Shown piece by piece: positions 10,756 through 22,784 of a DNA stretch of 64,000 nucleotides. The DNA is from Chionis minor. Its lineage: Eukaryota; Chordata; Aves; Charadriiformes; Chionididae. The stretch is taken from NCBI GenBank assembly GCA_013398295.1, contig VZSF01000741.1:25936-89935 (forward strand), in the 5' to 3' direction. Positions within the stretch are counted from its first letter, which is position 1, and each line of letters begins with the position of its first letter. A program made the position numbers and the translations under genes. A model generated the notes under the pieces. The model was not told the DNA's origin. It saw nothing but the letters and a program-made list of their open reading frames with translations, and did no database searches.

Positions 10756-12019
10756 CTGCAGAGACATGGTAGGAGAAGTTTTGAAGGAAATGAAGCAGCT
10801 CCTGCGTTTCCTAGGGTGCATGTTGTCGTTCATGAAGTGAGGTCATCTTCTGAGCGTGTTGGCAATCCCTTGGATGCGGTGTCATTTCCGGGGGCACATT
10901 CCTCATTTCTTCCCTTGTGCTTGCATTTGGTTTTTTTTCAAAATATCAAAGCAGGCTCTTGGACCAGGCCTCGTTCCTCCGACACCTCCTCCAAACCAAC
11001 TGGGAGGTGATTTTCACCAGCACTAGTGAGCCAGAGATGGCTGGGATCAGGTGTGGTCCCAGGCTGAGCTTTGGGGCTGTGGCAGTCTCGGCTCTGCAGA
11101 GGGGTTTGAGGGAAGTGAGCTGTGGAAAGGATGCGGGGCTGGAGGAGGGAAAAGCATGAAGGCTTTTATCTTGCAAGAAACCTTCAGGAGAGCGAGCTGG
11201 GAAGGAGGGGATTGACGGGATGATGCTTTTGGGAGGAGATTAAGGCTCTTGGCTGATCACAGGATGGAAAGAAATGGGCAGCTGCATGAGGAATAGCTGG
11301 AGCAAGGTGCTTGGGAGATGATGGCAAGTCTGGAGGCCTGCAGAGACCATTGAGTGGTGGGATATGCCGGTGTCCTCTCAGGGTCAGACCTCCGCATCCC
11401 CAAATAAACTCCCACGCCACAGCCGTGGCCTCTGCGTGGGTCGCCGGCAAAGGTGCAGGGCAAGAGCACGTGAGGCGGCTTGTGGTCTTCAGAAGAATGT
11501 CCCTGGTATTTCCAAAATGCTTCATATTTTTAAGCCAGATCCAGAAAACGTGGCTTTTTCCTCCTTTCTAATAATACCTTCTTTTCTGAGCTAAACTAGA
11601 GTGCTGAAAGAGAGGGAGAGCACACCAAAATATCGTCTTTTTCTTGTTTGTTTTTTTTTTAAAGTTTTTATTTGTGCCTAACAAAGAAACCACCATGGAA
11701 ATAAGTCTGTCTTTCTTTTTTGGGGGGAAAAAAGACATTTTGAATGGGGTGAGGGCAGAGGAGGAAAGAGAGATCACATTAAAAACTTCCACCAGCTCCA
11801 GTAATGAGATTAAGGGAGCTGCCAGATGAAACCATCTGCCTAATCTTTTACCCAGAGCCGCTCTGTTCCCAACTTCCATCCAAGGATGGGACCAAAGCCA
11901 CCTTCTGCCATGGACTGGCCTGGCAGAAGATGCTCTGGTGCCTGCATCCCTGCAGCCAGAGAAGGACCGCTCTCTCCAGACACCGAACTCCTCGCTGCCA
12001 GCCGCTGTGCTGAGTGCCC
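10756..12019. other. Unrecognised non-coding sequence
   Basis: Mixed composition with a T-rich patch at 11640-11670 and an AT-richer segment at 11690-11820. No element or exon is supported. Confidence 0.45.
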
Positions 12020-12077
12020 GAGGAGGAGGGGAAAAGAAAAAGGAAAGGGGGGGGAAAAAGAAAAAAAGAAAAAAAAG
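12020..12077. repeat. Purine-rich (GA) low-complexity tract
   Basis: Nearly pure A/G sequence: G runs of up to eight alternate with A runs of up to eight. It produces Phe/Pro-rich frames on the minus strand that are composition artefacts. Confidence 0.85.
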
Positions 12078-15000
12078 CACTCATAAAAAAGACAGTTTGA
12101 CATTTTCTTGACTGTTTTGAAATTTTCCTAGCACAACAAGCTGTTTATCCGCCACTCCAGCTCTTATTGAATTAAAGTGTGGAGGGGGTGTTAGGAAGAA
12201 ATCAATTCGTGCTCCATATGCTGCTCTGCCGAGGAACGTGGCGCTCTGCACACTATGGAATATGTAGGGAAGGGTGGGGGAAGGAGAGATAAATCCATCA
12301 GCTAACAAGATAAGTGCCTTGTTCCTCCATCTGTTACTGCTGTGTCCTTATCTGGGATTGCGGCGTGGCAGCAGTGATACATCTTGTGTCAGGTATTATA
12401 TTCCAAATTCATATGAATGAATTTTCATGCTCGCAACCATCCATGATCCAGCTGCAAACCCCGCCGTGGGTGCGGGGTTTTCAGCGGAGCCGCCGTGTCT
12501 CTCAGGCTTGTCCTCACCCGGCTCCTCTTTTGCTGTTGGAATTGGTGACTTTGAGAGGGATCAAGTAGGCGCAGCGGTGGCTCGGTGAGGGGACGGTACA
12601 GCTGGGAGGAGGACCTGGAAGGCTGTCCAGCCCTTGGGATGCCTACAGCACCGATATGTGCTTTACAGGCAGGAAAATTGGCCTGGGAAGGAAGTGCGTG
12701 GTTAGAGGTGGCAGGAGGAACAAGAACTTCTTGGGTCTTTGCTTTTTGGCGAGGTCGTCTGAGGTGGAGTATCGTGATGAGCTGCAGCAGCTCTGGGCAC
12801 GGAGGCTGTGGTCCAGCCGGCGTTAGGGCGGCGAGTGGGGAGAGAGGCAGTGCCAAAGCACGGTTTGTATCATCCTTAGATAGGGGTGTGGGGTTTGTTT
12901 TTTTTAGAGGCATCAGCCTCTGCTCCTGATGGAGGAGCCAGATTTCTGCGTTGAACCAGATAGCCAGGATTTTGGGAGCAGAAGTTGGCCGAGACAAGCA
13001 ACCTTGGGGAGCTCATTTAGCTGTACATGCCTGAACTCCTAATGGTCTCTGCCCAGCTGCAAACCAACTCCAAATGCATCTGGCTGTGAAAGCGCCGAAT
13101 TTCTAGATGGTGTCTGTGTTTAAAATCAATTTAGCTCTGGACCAGCCTCAAGACCTGTGCTGGATTCAGTGGCTTAATATGCGATGAGCCAGGCTCTTCA
13201 GAGCTGGGAGCTGCTCTCGAAGTCTAGTCTTAAGGCTAATCCAAAACCGTCCTCACCGAATCGCTGCCGCGCTCGTAATTGACGGTACAAATGAAAGCTA
13301 CCGAGGAATTTTATGGGCGGTCTTCAAAACGCTGGTCTCTGTATAACCAGATCGCTGCCTGAAATCTTGGTCGTTCCAACCGTCTAGGCAGCTCGGTGGC
13401 TCTCTGCAAAGCTTTCTGCAGCTTGCGGGGATAAATCAAAGTCTGGCCGGGATGCAAAGAGGCTTGTAAACTCCACAGCATCGTGGCAGGGCGATGCAGC
13501 TGGGGTGAACAGCGGTAGGAGCGTTGGCCGCTTTGTCTTTTTTGAATGCACTCGTGTTTGCTGTCTTGCCAGCTTTTCCTGGGGAGGACACTGCGGAGAG
13601 ATGCTGAAAGTTTAGACGGGCAGTAGGAATGCATCTAAGTCATCTCTAACTGGCCATACTTGACTGAGTCTCTCTTGACCTGCAACCCCTCGGGTCACCC
13701 CGGAGGACCCGCCGCTGCCGAGCAGATGAATTAAGTCTGCACAGACTCACGGGCGGCTTCGCAGAGGGTTTTGTCTCTGCCTCAGCTCTGGAAATATGAT
13801 TTTCCCAGCTGGGCTGTTTTTTTTTTTTTTTCCCCCCACAACTGGGCTATGGGCAGGGGAGGTCAGAGCCAAATCCCAACCCTTGCTGGGACCCAGGAGT
13901 GTTTGGAGGTGGCTGCTTTAATGTCAGCCTTGTTGTCAGTGTAGGTTCATATTTGCTAGTGGAAGGCAGAGGCTGTAGCACTGTTCCCAAATCAAGAATT
14001 TAGAAACCTGTTTTTAGCAGCAAAGTCTAATTTGAAATTAAAGCACGGGAATGGCTAATATGCTCGTGGGACAAAACTGTGGCTGGATGCTGTTTTCTGC
14101 TTCTCTGGGGTACTCCAAGTAACATCCGTGGAGAGGGATCACTCAGGGTGATGCTTAGGGCTGGCAGAGAGAAGGTAAGAGGTGTCAGTCCCATCACCAA
14201 GAGAAGGAACGTGATGGAAAGAGAAGGAATTGAGACGCTGCCATTAAGTACCTGGCTCCTAAGCATCCCTCTTGCCTGGGACTGGGATTTAGGAAGAATC
14301 CAGCCCCTCTGAATAAATGGCAGATGTTCACTTGTGCTTAGCTTGGGGGCTGCTTGTCGGGGTGGGTTGTCTTTCTACTGCTTTAGGACATCAGTCCCAG
14401 GGTGCGGAGGGACGCGGGAGTTGAAGCAGCAATAAAAGCAGGAGTTGTGCCTTTTTTCTGGTGGTCTGTCCCTCACCTTTCACGCCCGCACGCCTTGGCT
14501 GCAGAATAAAAGGGATAAAAGCGAGGGCACTTATCTTTGCTGGTGTGAGCATCAGGCTAAAGAGCGCGTTTCACTTGTGGAGTGGTAAAAAGTTTCGGGA
14601 AAGGGTGGGGAACCGGACCCCGAGCTCAGCTCACCCTGGCTTTCATCGGAGCGCGAGAGGTGCGGTTTGATCTTGAAATATCCTTTCTGAACCCGCTCTC
14701 AAGCTGAAAAAGCGGAGACATGCCAGTGTGAGAAGCGGGAGCACGTCATCTCTGCCCTGCCTGCAGGAATCCGTGGTGGGACAAAACCCAGCCTCAAAAG
14801 CGAGGGCTGTAAAAACCAGGTGTGCCGAAACCAGAGAGGATTTTTTTTTCCCCTCATTGCCCACCTTCTTGTTCTCGAATAAAGATGCTATTTTTATTTT
14901 TCCCTTCTGTTTAGCCCCGATGGGCTTAACCCATCTCTGCAGAGGCGCAGAAATCCCAGCTCTAATTTCAATTAAGAGAGCTCCTTTTGATTGCAGCCCA

Positions 15001-18000
15001 GACTGGGGTTTGGGATCTATTCCTAATCCCTATATTAGCACTGATTCATCTCTTCCATGAGCATTATCATCAGCGGCCCTTAGGGAAGGGAGGGGAGGGA
15101 TCTTTTGGGAGGATAAATACCATTTGTTTGTGTTTGTATTAGCTTCCACGCCGCATCCTGATTACATCCCGCATTTTGACACAACAATTATTATTAATTT
15201 CCCGGCTTCTGCATTTGGATTCTCGCCGACACAAAGGGAAGATGACGGATAATGTCAGGCTCGGTAATTGGGTGGGGGAGGGATNTCTCCGTGTGGAGCA
15301 AGGGAAGGTATTTCTCAGCAGATGTCGGTATCGGCTATTTATCCACACGTTAGCGCTGGCGGAGCGATTGTCTGCGATGCGCCGGGCTCCCTCACCCTTG
15401 CCCCTCTCTGCCCATTCCACGTAGAAATCCCATCTGCTCTTTATTGTGGGATTTGGCTTTCCCGGAGAGCCCTGCCGGTTGCCTTCTGCTCCGGCGCTGC
15501 TGTCTTTGCAATTGACTTGGCAAAAGTGAGCCCGGGGCAGTGAAGAAGCGATCCACGGTGCTGCAGGAGGGCTGCTCCCTATAGGCGATGGTTTTGGAGA
15601 AGCCGTGGTGGGGCCGAGTCCCTTCGGTGCTGGGGAGTAAAGGGCTGGCTCCCGTCGCAGCTAGCGGGAGCTCCTGTGACTTGTCCGACGTCGCCGTGGG
15701 CAGAGCCAAGACGGGAACCTGCCAATCCTGCCTCCTGGTTTCAAAGACGTGGTCCTTGACCCAAAGCACGGGATGCTTGGCTTGGGGCAAAGGTGGCCGC
15801 TAATGCGTGGCGAGGTTGATGGAGAGACGTTGCCGGTGGAGAAATCGGAGAAGGACATGTGCCCTGGTGCTCCTCTGTCCTTGCTGCTGGGGATTTTTGC
15901 TAACTGCCTGCTTTTTTTCCTTTAACTGGTCATCATAGGAGGATGACAGCAGGGCCACTGCATCAAGCGCAGCTCGGGGGACGCAAAAAAACTAGAAAGA
16001 TACTCAGGAAATCCCTTGTTCTTCTCCCAGACCTCGTGTCCATCACCTGACTTAGGCTGTGTTGTACCTGGTGGCGCCTGAAGCAATGTATGGGAAGGGA
16101 AGGTCTCCTGCCCTTCCCACATCTCGCTATTGTCTCACCCTTTCCCCGCAGTGTTTGTGCTTCTGAAGCGCCGGGTGGTTCTTCCCCAGCTCTCCCCGGG
16201 CGGAAGGAGGTTTGAATTCAAGCTGGGAAAAATAATAAATAAACCAAAGGAACTAACTGTGATTCAGTGAGCATCGATTTCTGAGGTTGCTCGCGAAACA
16301 CGGAGGGATGCTTGAGATGGAGGAGAGGCGAGAGGAGAGGAGGAACAGATGGGTCTTTGGACCTGTGGGGAACATTCCACCTGGCCATTATAAATCTGTG
16401 CAGGGCAGGTGGTTTGTTGGCATATCGTTTTCTCCTCAGCGCAGATACCGAAGGTGGTGGTGGAGTTGCTCTGGGTACTCGTGCATGGGGTTGGGAGGGG
16501 AGGAGAGGGCCTGCGGTCTTGTGGGGCTTTAGCAGCGAGAACCCCTGGCTCCAGCCGGAGCATCCCAGGGATCTGGGAGATGAGCGGAAACGCTGCTGGT
16601 GCCTGACCCTTGCTGGGTTTGGAAAGTGCCCTCAGAGCCGCGCTTACAGCAGCAGCACAAGGTCAAGCTGCGTATCTGCCCGAGAGAGAACCGAGCGCGT
16701 TGACCTTGTAACTCGTAAAATCATCCAGAAGAGGTGTGGGGGTGGTTTTCCTTCTTTAATGCCGAAGCTTCGGCTGTGCCTGGCATCCACACTCAGCGCT
16801 GGGTCCCATCGCACAAACACGCTAGCCCTTGTGCTAGCCCTCGGCTAGACGCTGGTGTGGGCACCTTACGGTGATGGGGCAGGAATAATCTCTGTTTCTT
16901 GGGTCTGTGGGTTTTTTGCTAGCCATGCCCTCCTCCAACGTAGCCAAATCCCTCTCCTTCTCCTTGCCCTCCTCTGCCTAGGATCCTGCCCATCCCAAGC
17001 CCTCTCCTTTCAATGTGTCCCGGAGCGGAGCCCCGGCTCCCCTTCATCTCTCCTGCAAGGCTGGCGGCCGCGCCGGTTTTCCCTATAGGGCAGGATGACA
17101 GGATCATGGCGTACCTCCAAGTCGGTCAGGATTTCTCATGCTGATGAGCTTGGGCCTTCCCAGTCGTCATCCTGCCAAGTGTTTAACCCCTGAGGAACCA
17201 CTCCCAGAGGGAAAGCTGCTCCATCCCAGTGGTATCAAGGCAGTTGGATGCCAAAAGTTGTGCTTGCACGGAGGTGGCACCTGACCACTCAAAGGGTTAT
17301 ATGCTCATGTCTGTGTTGCAGGAGACCGTGCTCCTGGCTCTGAGTTGGAGTCCTGCCCATGGATAGAAGCGGAGGGCACTTTTGAAAGCTTTTTATTGAA
17401 ATAGAGCTGCTTTCTCTGCTGCGTGGTGGCTTCTCTGGCCGATGGACAAAGCTGGGCTTGCCGGAGCAGCCAGCTTCGCCTCCACCAGCGACGCAGAAGC
17501 TGCTTTGCCATGAGCCAAGCAGCTGGGCTTGACTTGCAGAGGCAGGCCGAAGCCGTGCTGGGGAAGGGAACCTGGTCTGCAGTGACTGGAAGAAGAATTA
17601 GGAGATTTTGTGGGGGTTTGGCCCCTTCTGGCAGCTTGCTGAGCCCAGCCAGGGAGGGCGAGGTGGGCGGCGAGAGGGGCTGGAAGCATCTCCTGGGGAT
17701 AGTCGTGAAGCATTTACCTATGGGTTGGGATGGGCATGGCTTGACGCTGCCAGAGAAAGCGATCGGTTTGATGCTTTGCTCTGAAATTGGGCCAAATGGC
17801 AATCTCTGGAGCGGGTTGTTGAAATTAAAGAACACGTACACATCGTGATATTTTCTTTAGTCTTTTTGAAAGTGAGACAAGCTGGAAGGGCAAGAAATGA
17901 TGAGTTAGGCGCGATGCGGCGTGATCCCACGCTGGCCTGACCGCACACTAGGACATCGGGATGAGGAGCGGCTCGGTCCCTGCTGCAGACCAGCCTGGTG

Positions 18001-18771
18001 ATCCTGGCCAAGCCCCTTCTCCTTGTTTTTCTTCTTCAACTTTGATCTTTTTCTCTTCAGCCTTTAAATGCTTCCAGCCGTGGATTTGTATGTTCGATAT
18101 CCAGCGCAACTCCTGCGGTGTTGCTAGGGGTTAGCATAATGGCGGTGGTAATGCAGGGAATTATCAGAGACGGTATCAGCACAATCAAACCCAAACTTGG
18201 CGGCCTTTTCCTATTCACCCCTAAAGCAGGGACCGGCTTTCTGTGTGGCGTGACCTGTAGGTGCAGGAGCCAGGCCATCGGGTCATCTCATCTAATAGCG
18301 AATCCTTTGTCCTTAGAACAATAAATCCGGCGCTTCGTTCCCTCTCCTTGCATCTTTTTATGTCCATTTGCACATTGAAATCTCTTCAGCTGACTCCTGC
18401 CAGTCTTTACAAAAAGCTTTTGCTGCTTCAGATGTTTCAAAGATTGAAGGGTTGCCCATCAACCGGAGAGCTTTCCTTGTAAGCAGCTCCAGCTCTGCAG
18501 AAGGCAGTGGGAGGGAGGTGAACGTATGTGGAAGAAATGGGGAAGGGAGGCAAAAAGAGAAGGGGTTTTGTACCCCCTTATCCTGGGGGAAGCATTTTTT
18601 TATCTCTGAATCTGTGTAATTGATGCCCAGATACTCTGGTGATGAGTGCCTTAGAAATGCATCTGCAGTAATAATCTAATATCCGTTTGTTAGGGCTCCA
18701 AGGAAATCTAATAATACTGACGCTTTGCCTAATAAAGCTCCTTTCATCCCAGGATAAAATGCAAGGAGTTT
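12078..18771. other. Long unrecognised non-coding stretch
   Basis: About 6.7 kb with no transposon I can name. It holds a poly-T/poly-C junction at 13817-13837 and one ambiguous base at 15285. AT-rich, low-CpG patches at about 12090-12260, 13980-14060, 14880-15060 and 15110-15260 look like candidate non-coding elements. Open frames (up to 190 codons at 12425-12997, minus) overlap opposite-strand frames and carry no domain. Confidence 0.45.
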
Positions 18772-18822
18772 GAGACGGAAAAGACCAATTTTAGGTCATG
18801 CAGTTCATCTCCCTTCCAACGC
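18772..18822 (-). repeat. Possible old CR1 3'-end fragment
   Basis: The plus-strand words AAAAGACC, TTTTAGGTCATGCAGTTCAT and CTCCCTTCCAAC follow the order seen in reversed CR1 tails of sauropsids ('AAAGACC...AGGTCATCTAGTCCATCTCCCTGCCAA'). The match is short and the family uncertain. Confidence 0.4.
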
Positions 18823-20560
18823 GAAGTCTCGAGGTATTTTGCAGCCGTTAAATAATTAAAGAGCAGTTATGGTCAGGGAGGCAACTAGGTGAAGGAAGCG
18901 GCAGCTGGCGAGCACACAGCCCAGCTCCCCGGCAGTGCTGCCAGCGCGGCTTGCTTCCAGGAGGGGAGCCAGGAGCTCGCCCGGGATCGCTCGCTCCCGC
19001 AGTGCCACGCCAGTCTAGGACCCACTGGATTTTACTGGGGGCCTCGTTGGTTGCTTGCTGGTCTTGGACCCTGCGCCATGCTGGGAGTGGAGGTGATGCC
19101 CAGCTCATCCTGCCCCAGCCTGGTTTGGCCCCGCGGCTGCCGTGCTGGTTAATGATGATGACTGCTCTGGGACATGATCCCAGCTGGATGGGGATTCATC
19201 AATGGCATCGGCATTCAGGGCCAGCTGTGTCGTCTGGGGCAGAGGGGCGGCTTGGTGGCCATAGAAGTGACCCTCACCTCTTCACTGACTGTCCGCATGA
19301 GCGATGGAGGGTGGCCACGGCCGACGGAGCTCGTCTGATCTGGAAGCCAAGGTGTCCCTTCCGCAGGAGCGGCTCCAAAGAGGAGCTGCGAGGCGAGTTC
19401 CCAGTTCACCGGCAGCTCCTGGTGGTAATTGTAGCAGAAGGATCTCTTCGGTTTCCGGTGGTTGCAATCACTTTGTGTCGGCTGGTTATTTTTTTGAAAG
19501 AAAGTCTGTAAAGGGCTGGGTTTACATCTGCAAGTGCCGCTCTTTGGGCTTTGCTCTGCACGGGAGTGGGACCAGTCCTGGATTTGGGTCCCTCCATTCC
19601 CAGACCCGAAGCAGGGTTGACCCCAGCTCTTCCCTGGTGTGGTCGTTCCCCGCCGGGAAGCAATGCTGGGGAGGATCTTATTCCCTCCTTGTGCAATGCT
19701 TGCCCTGAGGGCCCCTGGACCAGGCAGGATCGGGCCCTGGGGAAGAAGGCAGAGGGGGCTCCCATGTGGCTGCGGTCAGTTTTAGCATGTTTGTCTCCAT
19801 CTTTCCCAGGACGAGGGGTGGCAGGAGGGTGGGATTTGGGGATTTGTGGAATTGATGGTATCTGCAGTGAGGTGTCTGGCCCCTGCGGCTCCATGCGGAG
19901 CGGAGCTGGAGGCGAGGGGAAATCACCTGTGACCGGTTCCACGGTTCTGCCCTGCTGTAAATAATTGTAGATGACAATGTCAAGCCCAGCTACTAATGCC
20001 AGGCAAAAGGAGGGGATAAGCGGAGGGAAAAGTGCTTGTTGGTGTGGGAGGGTGAGAGATGGAGAAGAGCAATGGAGGGACATGGTCGGTGCGTGACGGA
20101 GACACAAACCCTGGGCAGGGAGGGCTGGAGTCGAGCTCCTCCGCAGGCAACGGGCTGGGGCAGATGCCAGGAAAGGTGCTTGTGATCCTGCCTGGGACTC
20201 TGGAGGAATGGGAAGGTGTGCGCTGCGTGGTGGCTGGGTTGTGCGGTACCTCTGCCTTAGGATGTGCTCCCTGGGACCGTGGTCCCAGCTTCTCAGGCCA
20301 GCTCCCGCTCCCAAAATGGCCTCAGGGCTTGGACTTCCATAGTTAACGGTGCAGATGTTCCCTTTCGCCGCAGGCAGAAACGCGCAGCGTGAAGGGATGG
20401 TGGTTCCTCTTCCCCCAGCCAAGGCTCTGCCACCTCCTCTGCAAAGAGAGTCTTCTCCTGATCCTTTGCTTCTCTGCTGAGAGTGCTAATTAGAGGGCCA
20501 ATTAGTGTTCAAGGTCAATTTGATTTACACACTTGCTCCGCTAGGAATTGGAGGGAGCCC
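18823..20560. other. Unrecognised GC-rich sequence with one long chance open frame
   Basis: A 338-codon minus-strand open frame spans 19406-20422. It is the longest in the window, rich in Pro, Ser and Arg, and shows no domain, signal peptide or coiled coil I can see. Plus-strand frames of 134-186 codons overlap it. I read it as a product of GC-rich composition with few stops. An AT-richer spot occurs at 20485-20535. Confidence 0.45.
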
Positions 20561-20850
20561 GTCTCCTCATTTTGCACGGCAGCCGCGGGGGTGACGGGGG
20601 GTCACGGCCGAGCCAGGCTGGATGGGGGGAGCAAGGCGGGGAGCGGGAGGTGAAGACGGCTGCTGCCTCTCCATCGCCGCCCCGGCAGCCTGGCGATGCG
20701 CCGTGCACATCTGGGCGGCTGCTGCGCACATCTGGGCAGCGCTCGCCTGGCTGACGGGAAGCAGCAGGGCCCGGCGTGCTGCGAGGGGCAAGGGGCTGAC
20801 CGCTGCCACCGTGCATGCAGGGTTTGCTGAGGCAGGGAGGGGGATCAAAT
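20561..20850. promoter_or_regulatory. CpG-rich block (candidate CpG island)
   Basis: By hand count there are about 25 CpG dinucleotides between 20575 and 20835, in sequence of high GC content, so CpG depletion is absent. Such blocks in vertebrate genomes often mark promoters or methylation-free regulatory DNA. No TATA box, splice-donor-linked open frame or known first exon is recognisable. A 21-bp-spaced direct repeat, GCACATCTGGGC at 20705 and 20726, lies inside. Confidence 0.55.
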
Positions 20851-21429
20851 AGCCGGTGGGGGAAAACGAAGATGACTTGGGAAGCTCAGAGAGGTGACGG
20901 TGAAATGAGAGAGTGGAGAAATGAAGGATTTGGAGTTGTTTAATTTACATTTAAGCCCCAGAGGTGGTGGGTTTGCTGCAGAAGACAGCTGTAGGTCGAA
21001 GAGCGGGTAGGTGCCAAACAGCCTGTGCGTGCGGCCCTCAGCTGCGATTATTGTCCTTGTCCTCGGTTCCCTATACCAAACACTGCTCCAGTCCCACCAG
21101 TTTACTGGGCCAGGAGCACTTCATCTTGTGATGGCAGTCAGGGGATGAAGTATCCTCTCCAGGAATGCAGGAGTGCAGGGAATAAGCCTGGCAGCTCCCA
21201 TTCAGCATGGCTAAATGCCGCAGAGTCCTAGCTGGCCTGAAAATTCGGCTTTTTCGGGGCATGGGACAGGTCCCAGAGCCCACTTTGCGTGGCTGCCTCA
21301 AATGCAAGGGCACAGCAAAGACGCAGGACAGCACCTTTATGCGGTTCTCCCTCTGGCTGGAGTTTTCTGTGGGGGTGGGACAGCAGATAAAGGTGCGTAG
21401 ACGGCGCTACGCTACCCATGTTGGTGCAC
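20851..21429. other. Unrecognised sequence between CpG-rich blocks
   Basis: Moderate GC with an AT-rich patch at 20930-20960. Overlapping open frames of 60-87 codons occur on both strands. Nothing is recognised. Confidence 0.4.
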
Positions 21430-21720
21430 GGAAAATATTTTTATACCCGAGGAGGGGGTAGCGCCCCCCAGCCCTGCCCTCAGCATTTCTGGGCACAAAA
21501 CAAGGAGCAGACGGAGCGGGAACCTGCGCAGGAGCCGGTGGCCGTGCCCAGCCACGGGGCACGAGCGCCCTGCCCGCCACCCAGAAAAACCCCCCTGGGC
21601 GCAGAAACACCCATAGGGCGTGCGGGCAGGTCCGTGGCACCTGCCCCGGGAGACGCAGGCACGTTGCGCCGCCTCCTCCGCCAGCGCCTGCCTTCCCCGC
21701 GGCCAAAGCTGCCTGTGTGA
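21430..21720. promoter_or_regulatory. Second GC/CpG-rich block
   Basis: GC-rich sequence with frequent CpG (for example around 21510-21570 and 21610-21720). It lies between the stronger CpG-rich blocks at 20.6 and 22.8 kb. Minus-strand open frames of 124 and 273 codons run through it and have no recognised domain. Confidence 0.4.
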
Positions 21721-22261
21721 AATCTGTGCTGGGGGCATCCGCTTGATACCAGCTCCAGTCCAAAGCCGATGAGGAATGCACAGACTGGCGGTGCCGGACT
21801 GCATACTAATGGCGCGAGAGCTCGCAGGGAGCAGGGAAGAGAAAGGGAAGGAGCCAGACTGCAGCTCCTGGCTACCCGCGATTGATTTATTACCAGGTTT
21901 CCTGATGAATGTGTGAGAAACGCTATTGGTGATAAAGCAGAAAGGCCCGTAATTAAAGTAACAGCTTTCAGTTTTTAAGCACCGCTTGTGTGTTTTCTTC
22001 TCCCTGGTGAATTCTGTGTCTCGGGGCCGCTCAGCAGCGTCCCCTCCTGCCATCCTGCCCCAAAGCTGCCTTTTGGTGGAGGTGCTGTGCCGCCAGTCCC
22101 GTGGGGATGCAGGGTGGGAAGGGGCAGGTTGTGGCGTTAAGGGCCTCCTCGGGGGCTGCTTTGGAGAGGGAGTGGCATGGGAGAAGGGGACCCGTTGCTT
22201 GGTTAGGGTACGGATCCTGGTGATCCACAGCAAAATGGCGGGTGCCCTGGGGTAGTAAATG
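21721..22261. other. Unrecognised sequence
   Basis: An AT-richer segment (about 21870-22000) followed by GC-rich sequence. No repeat or exon is supported. Confidence 0.4.
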
Positions 22262-22640
22262 GAGCGGAGAGGCTGTGATGGATGGGCTGGCAGATAGAAG
22301 GATACGTGCGGTGAGGGATAAGGGGGGGGTGGAAGGGGAGAGGAGGTGAGGGCTCTGCCGAAGACAGATGGACAGACGGGAAGATGTGCGTGTAGAGATA
22401 TATGCGTGTGTGTATATATGAAGGTAGGTAGGGAAAGGGTCTCTCTGATGAGAGATAGATTGGAAGAGATGGATGGATGGGATATTTATAGTGATGGCTA
22501 GGTAGATAGAGCTGGATGTGTGTTGATGAATAGGTGGATGATGGATAGAGGGCAAGGATTGTGAGAGCTGGTGAGCTAAAGGGTATATACGGTGCTAGAT
22601 AGATTAGATAGAAGGATACATGTGATGATAGAGAGATAGT
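22262..22640. repeat. Degenerate GATA/GATG/TAGG tetranucleotide-type repeat region
   Basis: Roughly 380 bases are built of imperfect tetranucleotides such as GATG, GATA, TAGG and AGAT, with a short GTGT/ATAT stretch near 22400-22420. It looks like an old, heavily mutated microsatellite. Its reverse strand reads as a Ser/Tyr/Pro-rich open frame (174-200 codons), which is purely a product of the repeat. Confidence 0.8.
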
Positions 22641-22784
22641 ATAAGCAGCAGCCTCTGAGTTCCCAGCAATGTTGCTGCTTTTAGCTACTCTGAGCTCCGG
22701 TGTAATCTCATTTTGCCCTGGTAAATTCCTTATCAAGGCAGCTTTTTTAAATGAAATCCCCTTAAAAGAAATGAAAAAAAATGA

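Noticed and set aside
21412..22233. 273-codon minus-strand frame
   Set aside because: Low stop density from GC-rich sequence. No recognisable domain, and it is crossed by plus-strand frames.
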